A stretch of 64,000 nucleotides of DNA from PALSA-607 sp963737705. Its GTDB lineage: Bacteria; Actinomycetota; Actinomycetes; Acidothermales; Acidothermaceae. The position numbers and the translations under genes were made by a program. This document shows positions 54,840 to 63,644 of this stretch, in pieces. The stretch spans positions 310,001 through 374,000 of the forward strand of contig CAVTTP010000003.1 in the NCBI GenBank assembly GCA_963737705.1. The letters are read 5' to 3'. Below the pieces are notes generated by a model. The model saw only the letters and a list, made by a program, of their open reading frames with translations. It ran no database searches and was not told the DNA's origin. The first letter of the stretch is position 1; each line of letters opens with the position of its first letter.

Positions 54840-55691
54840 ATGCAGGAATTGCCAATTAACCCTGAGCCACGCGGGGCGTACGGCCTCCAGCTCCCACAAT
54901 TTAACCTTCCCGACTTGTTCCAGCGGGTGCCGAGGACGTGGACGTCGTGGAGGTTGACCCAGGTAGGACCCGCTGAGCTGCCGGACACTGGCCCTCTCGA
55001 ACTGTCTGACGACCGCGCGATCTTGGCAGTCCAGCCCCGAGGTCGCGTTCTCGTAGACCGCGGCCGCGCAGTGACATCCCTGACGACTCCCGTTCGCGTG
55101 GACGAAGAGTCGTGGGCGCACCCGTACCTCGGTAGCACCGCCATCGTGCACGCGTACTGGGCTGGCTGGCCGACGCTCCATGCTGCAGTCGTAACAGTTG
55201 ATGGTGCAGCGTTCGCGATTCTCGGAGAAAAGGAAGACGGCAAGAGTACGGCGGTTGCTTGGCTCTCGATGCATGGCTACGACATCGTGAGCGATGATCT
55301 CTGTGTTGTGCGTGAAGGCAACGCACTTGTAGGTCCTCGATGCCTAGATCTGCGCGAAGAGGCTGCGGCACATTTCGGCATCGGACGTTATTTGGGCGAC
55401 GTCGGCAATCGGCCGCGCTGGCGACACATGCTTTCGCCCACTGAGCCGGAGACTCGTTTGGCAGGATTCCTTGTCCTGGCATGGTCAGACTCCGCGGCGA
55501 TCGAGCGCGTACCGCTAGTTGCTCGACTGCCAGCGCTGGCCGCACACCGCGGCCTGCGATACGGCATGGTCGATCAGCAAGCCGTGCTCGGACTCCTGTC
55601 GCTGCCCATGATGAAATTCAGCAGACCGCGTAGTTGGGCTGCACTCGACGCTTCCATGGGCATGTTGATCGACCACCTAGCTTCGATCTGA
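54840..55691 (+). CDS. HPr-kinase-like kinase of the lasso-type cluster
   Basis: This 283-residue protein is read from ATG 54840. The frame is open to 54771, but that start leaves only 15 bases to the precursor gene. The C-terminal half has HPr-kinase features: a P-loop ILGEKEDGKSTAVAWL (residues 127-142) followed by GYDIVSDDLCVV, with the acidic pair at 152-153, and an upstream PTLHAAVV. Related enzymes in the paeninodin-type clusters phosphorylate the C-terminal Ser of the precursor. The precursor here ends TVTSTSL. The first 115 residues are unlike HPr kinase and may recognise the peptide. Its end overlaps the cyclase gene by 15 bases on the opposite strand. Confidence 0.82.
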   Translation: MQELPINPEPRGAYGLQLPQFNLPDLFQRVPRTWTSWRLTQVGPAELPDTGPLELSDDRAILAVQPRGRVLVDRGRAVTSLTTPVRVDEESWAHPYLGSTAIVHAYWAGWPTLHAAVVTVDGAAFAILGEKEDGKSTAVAWLSMHGYDIVSDDLCVVREGNALVGPRCLDLREEAAAHFGIGRYLGDVGNRPRWRHMLSPTEPETRLAGFLVLAWSDSAAIERVPLVARLPALAAHRGLRYGMVDQQAVLGLLSLPMMKFSRPRSWAALDASMGMLIDHLASI

Positions 55692-56858
55692 CAGCCATGC
55701 AGCCTGCAACATCGAGGTCGATAGCAGGTCGGGATGACCGCTCAGCCAATGCGACCGCAGCTTCTCAGCGTCGACCAGTCCAGCCTCAATCGGCGAGATG
55801 CCGGCACCGGACCATTCTGTTGCGTAGTTGAGTGCCTGCTCGGTCCAGAGCGGATCTGTAAAGCTTGCCTTGCTGCGTCGGTCGAGAACTTCGCTCGGCA
55901 GGACTGTCCCGAACAGGCGACGCATGATTTCGGCACGCGATCCGAGCCCGGCCCAACCCCCTTCCTGAGCGAAAGCATCGAGCACGCCCTCGGCCACGAA
56001 CGGGTGGTGAATCTGGGTGTCGCTCGCTTGACCGATCAGCTCGAATCCGCGCTGCGCAATCTCGAAGTAGCGGCCGCGAGCAATGTAGGTCCGGACCAGC
56101 CTCGACCAGCCGAAGGGGAGTGCTGCATCAGCGCGCGCTAGTGACCCGACGACTGCCTGCCTCCCCGCGTTAGTGAGGTAATCGAGGCGGGCGAGGCTCC
56201 GACCGTGCCTACGCCGGAAGACGATGCGTCGAACAACGTCGGGCGAGAGCGCAAACCCGATGACCGCCACGTCACTGCGTCGCAATCGGCGCGTACGACT
56301 GAGGGCCTGTTCCGCAAGCGCGGTCGCGCTGCTCATGCCGATCTCGTCGCCGCCGAAGCCGGTGATCATGCTTCCGCCGGGCGCCTGCAGTATCAATGGC
56401 GCGTGAAAGTGCGCGTTGAATGGCCAGATCAATCCGTGACGCCGAAGCAACGAGGTTGCAACAGGTCCGACTGCGTCGAGACTGCCAGCAGGCACTTTGT
56501 AGCGGATCCAGTCCTTAACCCCGAGGTGAGTAATCACAAGGTTCTGCCAATCGGATTCCTCGGCCATCGCGTCGCCTTCGAACACCAGCGTGGCCGGGAT
56601 GGGAAGCGCCAATCCTTCGCTTCGGGCGACGTGCGTGGCTAGCGCCAAGATGCCGGAGGAGTCGCGCCCACCGGAGAAACTCACCAAGCAGGGCGGACGC
56701 ATGAGAGCGGAGCGCAGTTCGTTCTCAAACGCTTGGAGCGGCGAGAGTCGAGTAGCACGGCGCGAGAGTTCGCCCGTACGACCGATGGGCACGCCATATG
56801 CAAGTTCGGTCGGCGTTAACCTCGGAGCCAGGGCTGAATGCTCAGGCTCCGCCGGCAT
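55677..56858 (-). CDS. Asparagine-synthetase-like lasso cyclase (C protein), short form
   Basis: This 393-residue protein starts at ATG 56858, overlapping the B1 stop by 17 bases. The ATP-pyrophosphatase loop SFSGGRDSSGILALA is at residues 60-74. Then come DWQNLVITHLGVKDW and MITGFGGDEIGMSSATALAEQA. It ends with a helix-rich region containing DRRSKASFTDPLW. In lasso synthesis this enzyme activates the side-chain acid and closes the ring. The N-terminal glutaminase-type domain found in full-length C proteins (about 600 residues) is absent. A short N-terminal segment replaces it, so it is either a natural short form or truncated. Confidence 0.82.
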   Translation of the reverse strand: MPAEPEHSALAPRLTPTELAYGVPIGRTGELSRRATRLSPLQAFENELRSALMRPPCLVSFSGGRDSSGILALATHVARSEGLALPIPATLVFEGDAMAEESDWQNLVITHLGVKDWIRYKVPAGSLDAVGPVATSLLRRHGLIWPFNAHFHAPLILQAPGGSMITGFGGDEIGMSSATALAEQALSRTRRLRRSDVAVIGFALSPDVVRRIVFRRRHGRSLARLDYLTNAGRQAVVGSLARADAALPFGWSRLVRTYIARGRYFEIAQRGFELIGQASDTQIHHPFVAEGVLDAFAQEGGWAGLGSRAEIMRRLFGTVLPSEVLDRRSKASFTDPLWTEQALNYATEWSGAGISPIEAGLVDAEKLRSHWLSGHPDLLSTSMLQAAWLSDRS

Positions 56859-57162
56859 CTTGCCTACCCATTGCCTGCTCGACCTCACACAGACCCAGGC
56901 GTGCAGCGTCGGCGAGAAACTCACGGACGTCTGCCTCGGCTTCGTTCTCGTCGACGTCAAACTCATGCTGCAGCAGGGAACTCAGGTCGCGCACTGTGGC
57001 GCCGTGCGACAGCTGTCGCCAAATCGACGCGCCTGACACGTTGACAGCAAGGTAGACAGAACGCTTGAGGTCAAGAACCGCGATCCCGTCGTCGGTTTCT
57101 GCCCACGAAACGGCGTCGTTGCGAAGCCGGTACCGGGCACTGTCGTCATCGTGCACGGCCAT
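56842..57162 (-). CDS. PqqD-like RiPP recognition protein (lasso B1)
   Basis: This 106-residue protein starts at ATG 57162 after GAGG. The PqqD winged-helix fold is apparent: YRLRNDAVSWAETDDGIAVLDLKRSVYLAVNVSGASIW (in total 38 residues), QLSHGATVRDLSSLLQHEFDVDENEAEADVREFL, and a C-terminal helix. In lasso clusters it binds the leader (the YxxP...G...T motif) and delivers it to B2 and C. It is translationally coupled to the cyclase gene. Confidence 0.88.
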   Translation of the reverse strand: MAVHDDDSARYRLRNDAVSWAETDDGIAVLDLKRSVYLAVNVSGASIWRQLSHGATVRDLSSLLQHEFDVDENEAEADVREFLADAARLGLCEVEQAMGRQDAGGA

Positions 57163-57207
57163 CACCAACCTCGTCGAGTGCGGAACTCATCGCGTCGCCA
57201 GGATATA

Positions 57208-58185
57208 GTGCGGAACGTGCCACATCCTGTCGTGGGGCGCGTCGGGCAGGCGACTGGATGGGCTGTCGTTGCGCTGCTGGGCATCGTTGTTCTGTTGTCC
57301 CAATGGCAGCCGCTACGGGCGTCGGCCATCACTATTACCGCGGTTGCCCCGGTGGCGCTATTCGCAGCGTGGCCCGTCGCCGCGGTCGCGCTCGGCCTTC
57401 GCCGCTGGGTTCTCGGCGGAACGGCTCTTGTTGTTGTCGCACTTCAACTAGCGCTGTACCTGCCCACTTGGGCACCGTGGGGTAGCCCTGCGCCAGCGGT
57501 CGGCGCGTGGCGCATGTCTGTGTTCGACATGAACGTGAGATACGACAACAACAATCTCGCCGGGGTGGCCGCGCAAATCCAGCGTGATCGGCCTGACCTC
57601 GTCGCACTGGAAGAACTGTCGCCAACCAACTACGCCTCGCTGAAGCGGACTGGGGCGCTGGATAGGTATCACTGGAACTTCACTTCCATGGAAGGCGGAT
57701 CTCTCGGCTTTGGGGTCTGGTCGACCGAGCCGTTAACGAATATTCAGGTCTGGCAGACCCCGGCACATCCACAGGTTCTAGCAACGATCACGCCAGCGGA
57801 TAGCCCGCCGATACAGCTCGTTGTTGTCCACACCCTTGCCCCTCGCGGGATGGCCGAGCCTGCAACGTGGAAGCTCGAGATGCAGGCGATCGCGGCAAAG
57901 CTCCGTGCGTTGCCCCGGCCTCTCCTTGTGCTTGGAGATTTCAATGCCACTCAAAACATGCATCAGTTTCACGACGTCCTGCGGAGTGGGCTGACCGACG
58001 CCGCGGTAGCGAATGGCAAGGGATGGGCCATGACTTGGCCGCACGATATTCCGATACTGCCCGCGTTTGCGCGCTTGGATCATGTGCTCGTGTCGCCAGG
58101 CTTGACTACTCGTGACTACCGCTTGGGAGCCAGCGCCGGGAGCGACCACAGGCCAATCCTGTTAACTGTCGCGAGGGCTGGCTGA
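57208..58185 (+). CDS. EEP-family membrane phosphoesterase-like protein
   Basis: This protein of about 325 residues is read from GTG 57208 after AGGA. GTG 57217 is possible. Three N-terminal helices (WAVVALLGIVVLLSQW, ITITAVAPVALFAAWPV, GTALVVVALQLALYLPTW) precede an endonuclease/exonuclease/phosphatase fold: FDMNVRYDN, DLVALEEL, LVVVHTLAP, LLVLGDFNAT, RLDHVLVS and GSDHRPILL. It is an exported-face phosphodiesterase of unknown substrate. It is divergent from the PqqD-like gene by 45 bases. Confidence 0.85.
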   Translation: MRNVPHPVVGRVGQATGWAVVALLGIVVLLSQWQPLRASAITITAVAPVALFAAWPVAAVALGLRRWVLGGTALVVVALQLALYLPTWAPWGSPAPAVGAWRMSVFDMNVRYDNNNLAGVAAQIQRDRPDLVALEELSPTNYASLKRTGALDRYHWNFTSMEGGSLGFGVWSTEPLTNIQVWQTPAHPQVLATITPADSPPIQLVVVHTLAPRGMAEPATWKLEMQAIAAKLRALPRPLLVLGDFNATQNMHQFHDVLRSGLTDAAVANGKGWAMTWPHDIPILPAFARLDHVLVSPGLTTRDYRLGASAGSDHRPILLTVARAG

Positions 58186-58197
58186 CGTCGCTCGCAG

Positions 58198-59310
58198 GTG
58201 GCGGTGAGGGAGGTGATCACGTTGACGGAAGCCCAAGCGATCTCGCTGGTAACGCCGTCCTTCGCGCCACGCGTGGGCGGAGTCGAGGCTGTCGTGGGGC
58301 AGCTCGCGCAGCACCTCGCTCGTAGAGGTCATCCGGTGCACGTTTTCACCCACCAGCCGAGGGAAGGGCTCGCGGGGTACGCCGACCCTCCCAGCTATGA
58401 CGTCTCCCGATTCTCAGACTGGACCAGGACGCGCCGTTTCGAACTAGCGCCAGGTCTTTGGAGAGATTTGCGTAGACGCGACGATCTTGGCGTCGTTCAT
58501 GCCCATAGCTTTCATGGGTCGGCGGCCATCCTGGCAGCGTTCGCGACCAGTGGGCCGTTCGTCTTCACGCCACATTTCCACCGAGTCGGCCACTCGCAGC
58601 TAGCTCGGGTCGCGCACTTGGCATACGACCGTCCGGCGCGCCGTCTGTTCGAGCGAGCGGACGTCGTCACGTGCGTGTCGCATGCCGAGGCTGAGCTCGT
58701 GGCAGACGCGTATCCGTGCGCTGCAAAGATCGTCGTAGTGCCGAATGGAATCGATGTTGAGAGCATCCGAGACGCGCGACCTTTCCCCCACGACCGACCG
58801 ATCATTCTCACTGCCGGCCGCCTGGAGACCTACAAGCAAGTCGACCTGGTCATACGCGCTCTGCAGCATCTCCCGGAGACAGAACTCGTCGTCTGTGGAC
58901 GAGGCCCGGAGGAACACAACTTGCGGGCTATCGCCGCTGCATGCGGCGTCGCGGATCGCGTCCGGATGCTCGGATTCGTCACCGACGCAGAACTTCATCG
59001 TTGGCTTCGCACGGCTTCCGTCACGCTCGCTCTTTCACGTCACGAAGCGTTCGGCTTGATCGCGCTAGAAGCGGCGAGCGCGGGGAGTGCTGTAGTTGCG
59101 TCGAACATTCCCGCCCACGCCGAGCTCGAGGCACAGCTCAACGGGTTGATGTGCTTGATTCCGGTCGACGCCAGCCCTATGGATGTTGCCGACGCCGTCC
59201 GCGCCGAACTCCAGCCCCATGGCGATTCCGAGATCAATGGCGTTGCGTCGTGGGCGGATGTCACGTCGCAGATGGAGTTAGTGTACGAACGAGCCGCGGC
59301 CGGTGGATGA
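58198..59310 (+). CDS. Family-4 glycosyltransferase
   Basis: This protein of about 370 residues uses GTG 58198. The TTG at 58222, after GGGAGG, is a good alternative start. The GT-B fold is clear: SLVTPSFAPRVGGVEAVVGQLAQHLARRGHPVHVFTHQP (in total 39 residues), VHAHSFHG, VTCVSHAEAELV, VVPNGIDVESI, ILTAGRLETYKQVDLVIRAL, and SRHEAFGLIALEAASAGSAVVASN (the E-x7-E motif). It should transfer a sugar from a nucleotide donor to a lipid-linked glycan. Confidence 0.9.
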   Translation: MAVREVITLTEAQAISLVTPSFAPRVGGVEAVVGQLAQHLARRGHPVHVFTHQPREGLAGYADPPSYDVSRFSDWTRTRRFELAPGLWRDLRRRDDLGVVHAHSFHGSAAILAAFATSGPFVFTPHFHRVGHSQLARVAHLAYDRPARRLFERADVVTCVSHAEAELVADAYPCAAKIVVVPNGIDVESIRDARPFPHDRPIILTAGRLETYKQVDLVIRALQHLPETELVVCGRGPEEHNLRAIAAACGVADRVRMLGFVTDAELHRWLRTASVTLALSRHEAFGLIALEAASAGSAVVASNIPAHAELEAQLNGLMCLIPVDASPMDVADAVRAELQPHGDSEINGVASWADVTSQMELVYERAAAGG

Positions 59311-59316
59311 CTGCCG

Positions 59317-60465
59317 ATGACTAAGGAACGCCTTCGGATATGCGTCGTGGGCTCGGGTACCGCGTTCGTCAGCGGCATCAGCTACTACACGTATTTCTTG
59401 TCGCAAGCATTGACTGCACACGCAAACGTGTCCGTCATCCTGATGCGCAGGCTCATACCTAGACGCTTCTACCCTGGGCGCTCGAGAGTCGGCGCGGACA
59501 TCATGTCCATGCACACATCCGACTTCGCCCCGACCTTCGACGGCGTCGATTGGTGGGGTTTTCCGAGCATCATTGCTGCTCGCCGATTCCTCCGTGCACA
59601 AAAACCCGACTGGATCATCTTTCAATGGTGGTCCGGAGCGGTCCTGCCTTGGTATTTATTGCTGCTGCCCGAGGCTCGCCGATGTGGTGCTCGTATCGCC
59701 CTAGAGCTCCACGAAGACCAGGACACAGGCGAGGCGCGAATCCCGCTGGTCGGCAGATTGGTCCGTCGAGGTGTGCGCAAGTTGGTTGCAAACGCTTCCA
59801 CGTTCGTCGTCCACTCGGAGTGGGATCGAGAGCGGATGGCAACGTCATTGGGGCTACCGCTTAGTCAGGTGCACGTCGTTCACCATGGACCGTACACGCA
59901 AGCTGCTACGACCAGCACCTCGCCTGACGCCGCTACAGCTGGCGGCCTCAGGACTGTTCTTTTTTTCGGTACGATTCGACCGTACAAAGGACTCGAGTTT
60001 CTCGTGCGGGCCTTCGAGCAGTTGCCTCGAGAGGGCGGCGAGCAATGGCGTTTGCTCGTGGTCGGTGAGACGTGGGAAGGGTGGCGCCTGCCCCTTGACC
60101 TCATCGGGCAGAGTCGCTTTCGCGATGACATTGAGGTCATCAACCGGTACGTGACCGACGAGGAGGTGCCTGAAATCTTCTCTCGCGCGAGCATCGTTGC
60201 TCTGCCCTATCTTCGGTCCAGCGCCAGCGGCCCTCTGGCGATGTGCATGTCGGCAGGTCTTCCGGTCGTTGTGTCGGCCGTTGGCGGCCTCACGGAGGTG
60301 GCATCGCGCTACGACGGCGCCGTACTTGTGGAACCGGCCGACGTCGATGAGCTTGCGCTTGGGATCACCCGCGCGAGCGCCTTCATCGGTCACACATTTG
60401 AGGATCGCCAGAGTTGGTCCGACATCGGCCTGGCCTACTCCGCGATTCTAGAACGCTCGCCATGA
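59317..60465 (+). CDS. Family-4 glycosyltransferase
   Basis: This 382-residue protein starts at ATG 59317, six bases after the previous stop. N-terminal RICVVGSGTAFVSGISYYTYFLSQAL marks the acceptor domain. The donor domain has TVLFFGTIRPYKGLEFLVRAFEQL, VINRYVTDEEVPEIFSRASI and SSASGPLAMCMSAGLPVVVSAVGGL. The EIFSRAS...PLAMCMSAGLPV pattern matches GT4. Its end overlaps the next ATG by four bases. Confidence 0.9.
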   Translation: MTKERLRICVVGSGTAFVSGISYYTYFLSQALTAHANVSVILMRRLIPRRFYPGRSRVGADIMSMHTSDFAPTFDGVDWWGFPSIIAARRFLRAQKPDWIIFQWWSGAVLPWYLLLLPEARRCGARIALELHEDQDTGEARIPLVGRLVRRGVRKLVANASTFVVHSEWDRERMATSLGLPLSQVHVVHHGPYTQAATTSTSPDAATAGGLRTVLFFGTIRPYKGLEFLVRAFEQLPREGGEQWRLLVVGETWEGWRLPLDLIGQSRFRDDIEVINRYVTDEEVPEIFSRASIVALPYLRSSASGPLAMCMSAGLPVVVSAVGGLTEVASRYDGAVLVEPADVDELALGITRASAFIGHTFEDRQSWSDIGLAYSAILERSP

Positions 60466-61982
60466 CAACCAGCGAAGCTGCGATCGTCGTTGGAGCGCAC
60501 CGCCGTCCGCGCCAGCCGGCGTCGCGGTCGATCGCTCCGTTGCGAGGTGCTGTTGTCGCGGCCTTGCTTGGCGTAGCCCTCACCGTGATCTCGTACTCGC
60601 TCGCTCGACACAGCTCCGGCAACGGCTTCTTTGCGATCTTCTGGGTAGGTCAACTTATTGCATTAATGACCTTCCTTTGGGTGGGCACCCGGGCGGGCGT
60701 CCCTCGGTCGACCCAAGGGTGGCTGCTTTTCTTATACGCACTGTTCAACTTCGTGCCGAAGGTTCTGCAGAGCCCTTGGCGAGCTGTGTACTTCGACGAA
60801 TACGGCCACTGGCAGCAAGCACAAACGATGGTGGCGACCAACTCGGCATTCCCCATCAATACGTATCAGCCGATCCTGCGAGACTTCCCTGGTCTTGAGT
60901 GGACGACTGTCGGCGTCCATGCCGTTACCCACCTGTCCGTCTGGCACTCCGGACAGATCGTTATCGGGGCTGCACACGTCGGTGCCCTACTAGCGATCTG
61001 GGGTATAGCTCATCGTCTTGGCTTGAGCAATCGCGCGGCGTACCTCGCGGCAATCTTTTACACGCTGAACCCCAGCTTTCAATTCTTCGACTCGCAGTAC
61101 GCCTACGAGTCCCTCGGTATCCCCTTGGCCTTGCTGACGATCTACTGCGCCTTGAGTCTTCTGACCGCACAAAAGAGCGCAGCGAGAGTAGTGCAATGGG
61201 CCCCCGCGACGATAGCCGCATCGGCCGCGACAACCATCACTCATCACCTCGCAACGTTCTTCGCTGCGATCGTCGTCGTAGCGTTCGTGGGCATTGGAGT
61301 ATCTGCCACTCGTGAAGAGTCAACCAAGGGAGATAAGTCAGCAGAGGAAGATGAGTCAGTCGGGGGAGACAAGTCAGCCGGGGGAGACAAGTCAGCCGGC
61401 GGTGGCGAGTTGGCCACCTCGCTTCAACGCTTTCGGCGGCGAGTCGGATTCATTGTGGCCGGCACGAACGTTGCTGTCATCGGGCTCTGGATGGGACTGG
61501 TCGCTCCAAGCGTCGCGGGGTACATCGGTCCTCACCTGACGCCTGCTTTCGCGCAGGTGCTTTCGGAGTTTCGTCGGAGTCGCCAGACACAAAGCGGCGC
61601 GGTGGGCAGCCCGCAACCGTCGGTAAGAGTGGCATTTCAGGGCTCGCTCTCCCCGGAGTACGAAAAGATGTTTGCTTACGGCGCGCAGGGGTTGTTGCTC
61701 ATGTTGGTCCTCGGCGCGGCGGTGTTCCTGTGGCGGTCGCCCCGGTTCGGCCGGGCGTGGATCGTGCCGCTGGTTCTAGCTGCGCTGTATTTCGTGTCGC
61801 TGCCGTTCTCCCTTACCGCGGCAGGGAGCGAGGGCGCCCACCGAAGCTGGGCGTATTCCTTCCTGGGCATCGCTCTGCTTAGCGCGATCAGCGCTGACGT
61901 CGTCATAGATTGGGCGTCGCGGAGGGGACGCTTTGGGCGCGAACTGCCGCGGTCTTCGGCGGCACGATCCTTGCCGTGGTGA
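60462..61982 (+). CDS. Polytopic membrane protein, probably frameshifted
   Basis: The frame starts at ATG 60462, overlapping the GT stop (ATGA), and ends at TGA 61982 after 506 residues. It has ten or more helices (GAVVAALLGVALTVISYSLA, FFAIFWVGQLIALMTFLWVG, and others), and a long cytoplasmic loop near residues 285-320 made of repeated GDKSAGGDKSAGG-type units. It resembles oligosaccharyl- or glycosyltransferase-C membrane proteins with YFDEYGHWQQAQTM near residue 105 (an acidic motif after the first helices). The last ten codons look non-coding, while convincing protein continues in another frame from about 61935, so a frameshift is likely. A GT-C role is inference. Confidence 0.75.
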   Translation: MTTSEAAIVVGAHRRPRQPASRSIAPLRGAVVAALLGVALTVISYSLARHSSGNGFFAIFWVGQLIALMTFLWVGTRAGVPRSTQGWLLFLYALFNFVPKVLQSPWRAVYFDEYGHWQQAQTMVATNSAFPINTYQPILRDFPGLEWTTVGVHAVTHLSVWHSGQIVIGAAHVGALLAIWGIAHRLGLSNRAAYLAAIFYTLNPSFQFFDSQYAYESLGIPLALLTIYCALSLLTAQKSAARVVQWAPATIAASAATTITHHLATFFAAIVVVAFVGIGVSATREESTKGDKSAEEDESVGGDKSAGGDKSAGGGELATSLQRFRRRVGFIVAGTNVAVIGLWMGLVAPSVAGYIGPHLTPAFAQVLSEFRRSRQTQSGAVGSPQPSVRVAFQGSLSPEYEKMFAYGAQGLLLMLVLGAAVFLWRSPRFGRAWIVPLVLAALYFVSLPFSLTAAGSEGAHRSWAYSFLGIALLSAISADVVIDWASRRGRFGRELPRSSAARSLPW

Positions 61983-62456
61983 CGATCGGCGGAGGCGCAA
62001 TCGGGGTGAGCTATTACTATCGCTTCCCCGGCCCATACCTCTTCGGCACCGATACTCGCGGCAACACGGCACAAACGCGTGAGATGGCAAACTGGATGCG
62101 CGCAAATGTTCCTGCGGGGTCGCACGTCGTGACGGATCGCTATACAGGAGAGATCGTCACGGGACTGACAGCGGACTACGTGCCCGCTCCTAACCAGTCC
62201 GCGGCCTACGGAATCTATGACAGCGGTGGTGAGCCCAGCGCCAACCTGCGTAGCTTCTTGCGCAACAACGACTTTCGGTACTTCGTTCTCGACACTCATA
62301 TATACGACGAGTTGCCGGCTGGAGGATTCTTCTCCGGCTACAAGGGATACACCGAGTCAATCAACGTTGACAGCGCTGAAGGACATCGCCTCAGGTTCGT
62401 TCGCGCAACTCGTCTACTCCGAGGGCTCGTACCGCGTGTATCGGATCAACCCGTGA
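61935..62456 (+). pseudogene. C-terminal remainder of the membrane protein, in shifted frames
   Basis: From about 61935 the frame one base earlier encodes a last helix and exodomain (FGGTILAVVTIGGGAIGVSY, EMANWMRANVPAGSHVVTD, FRYFVLDTHIYDELPAGGFF). Around 62375 the coding sense returns to the first frame (DIASGSFAQLVYSEGSYRVY) and stops at 62456, four bases into the next gene's probable GTG. The two shifts cancel out. This is either a pair of assembly indels, a decayed gene, or a second gene starting at GTG 61979 whose end is shifted. Confidence 0.6.
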
Positions 62457-62480
62457 ACCGACGCGCGACGGATCCTGCTG

Positions 62481-63644
62481 GTGTCCGACCTGTTTCCTCC
62501 CGTCCTCGGAGGCGTCGAACGGCACGTGGATGCGCTTGCGCGGCTCCTCGTTGGGCGCGGCCATACAGTGCATGTGGCGACCTGCACGCGGAATCCTCAG
62601 CCGAGCGACCCCGACGTTGTCGTTCATACGATTCCAACCACAGTCTCGAGAGTCGTTCGTTTCCAGGATGCTGATCGCCCGTTCGCGTCCCCACTTCCGG
62701 ATCCGGAGGCGCATGCGGCGTTTGCACGATTGATTCGCGAGATCAAGCCTGACCTGATCCATGCCCACGGCTGGTTGGCCGTGTCACTGCCAAAAAGGCA
62801 CCGTGCTCCGCTGGTCTTCACCGCTCACGACTACGCCCAGATATGCCAACGACGCACCCTTCTGCGTTTCTCTCGCGAGATCTGCGGCGGCCCGTCGTTG
62901 GTTGATTGTGTCCGCTGCGGTGCAGAGCAATATGGATACCCGAAGTCCTTGCTCGGCGCGCTCTCCACTCCGGTCGGCGCCCGTGCGTTGCATGCCGACC
63001 ATGTTGTCGCTGTAAGCCATGCCGTGGCGGACACGTTGCGACCGCACCTACGGTCGCCTGTGTCGGTTGTTCACAACTTCGTCGAGGCTGGCGACTGCCA
63101 CCCGTCGCGAAAGGCCGCCGTACTCCCCGTGTCGCCGTTCATTCTCTATGCCGGCGACCCCGGGAAACATAAGGGAGTCGACGTCCTGCTCGACGCGTGG
63201 ACTGGCCCTGACGCGCCAGCAATCGAGCTTTTCCTTGCGACCACGCGAGATCTCGGCCGCGCGCTACCCCCGCACGTCAGCACGGCACGCTTGGACCTGT
63301 ATGAAATGCCGTCGGCCTGGCACGCGGCGCGCGCCGCCGTCGTCCCGTCGTTGTGGGCAGATCCCTTCCCCTTAGTTGCGCTGGAAGCGATGCAAGCGGG
63401 AACGCCAGTCATCGCCTCTAGAGTCGGCGGTCTGCCAGAGGTGGTCCAGGACGAGTTGTCAGGCCTTTTGATCGAACCAGGCGATGTGGCGGGTCTCCGT
63501 CACGCGGTAACGCGACTGATCGCCGATGAACACTTACACCGTTCCCTCTCAGAAGGCGCCAGTGTTCGTGCATCCGAGTTCACGCCGGAACTGATCATCG
63601 ACCAGCTGGAGTCCGTGTACAACCAAGTTCTGGCGCACGCATGA
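62481..63644 (+). CDS. Family-4 glycosyltransferase
   Basis: This frame of about 387 residues uses GTG 62481 (VSDLFPPVLGGVERHVDALAR). The first beta strand expected for GT-B proteins (RRILLV) lies just before it in the same frame without a standard start codon. A GTG at 62453 overlaps the previous stop but is in another frame, so a small indel here is also possible. Other motifs are intact: LIHAHGWLAVSLP, ADHVVAVSHAVADTL, VVHNFVEAG, ILYAGDPGKHKGVDVLLDAW and ADPFPLVALEAMQAGTPVIASRVGGLPE. The ICQRRTLLRFSREICGGPSL region with conserved Cys is seen in cell-wall glycan GTs. Confidence 0.85.
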   Translation: MSDLFPPVLGGVERHVDALARLLVGRGHTVHVATCTRNPQPSDPDVVVHTIPTTVSRVVRFQDADRPFASPLPDPEAHAAFARLIREIKPDLIHAHGWLAVSLPKRHRAPLVFTAHDYAQICQRRTLLRFSREICGGPSLVDCVRCGAEQYGYPKSLLGALSTPVGARALHADHVVAVSHAVADTLRPHLRSPVSVVHNFVEAGDCHPSRKAAVLPVSPFILYAGDPGKHKGVDVLLDAWTGPDAPAIELFLATTRDLGRALPPHVSTARLDLYEMPSAWHAARAAVVPSLWADPFPLVALEAMQAGTPVIASRVGGLPEVVQDELSGLLIEPGDVAGLRHAVTRLIADEHLHRSLSEGASVRASEFTPELIIDQLESVYNQVLAHA

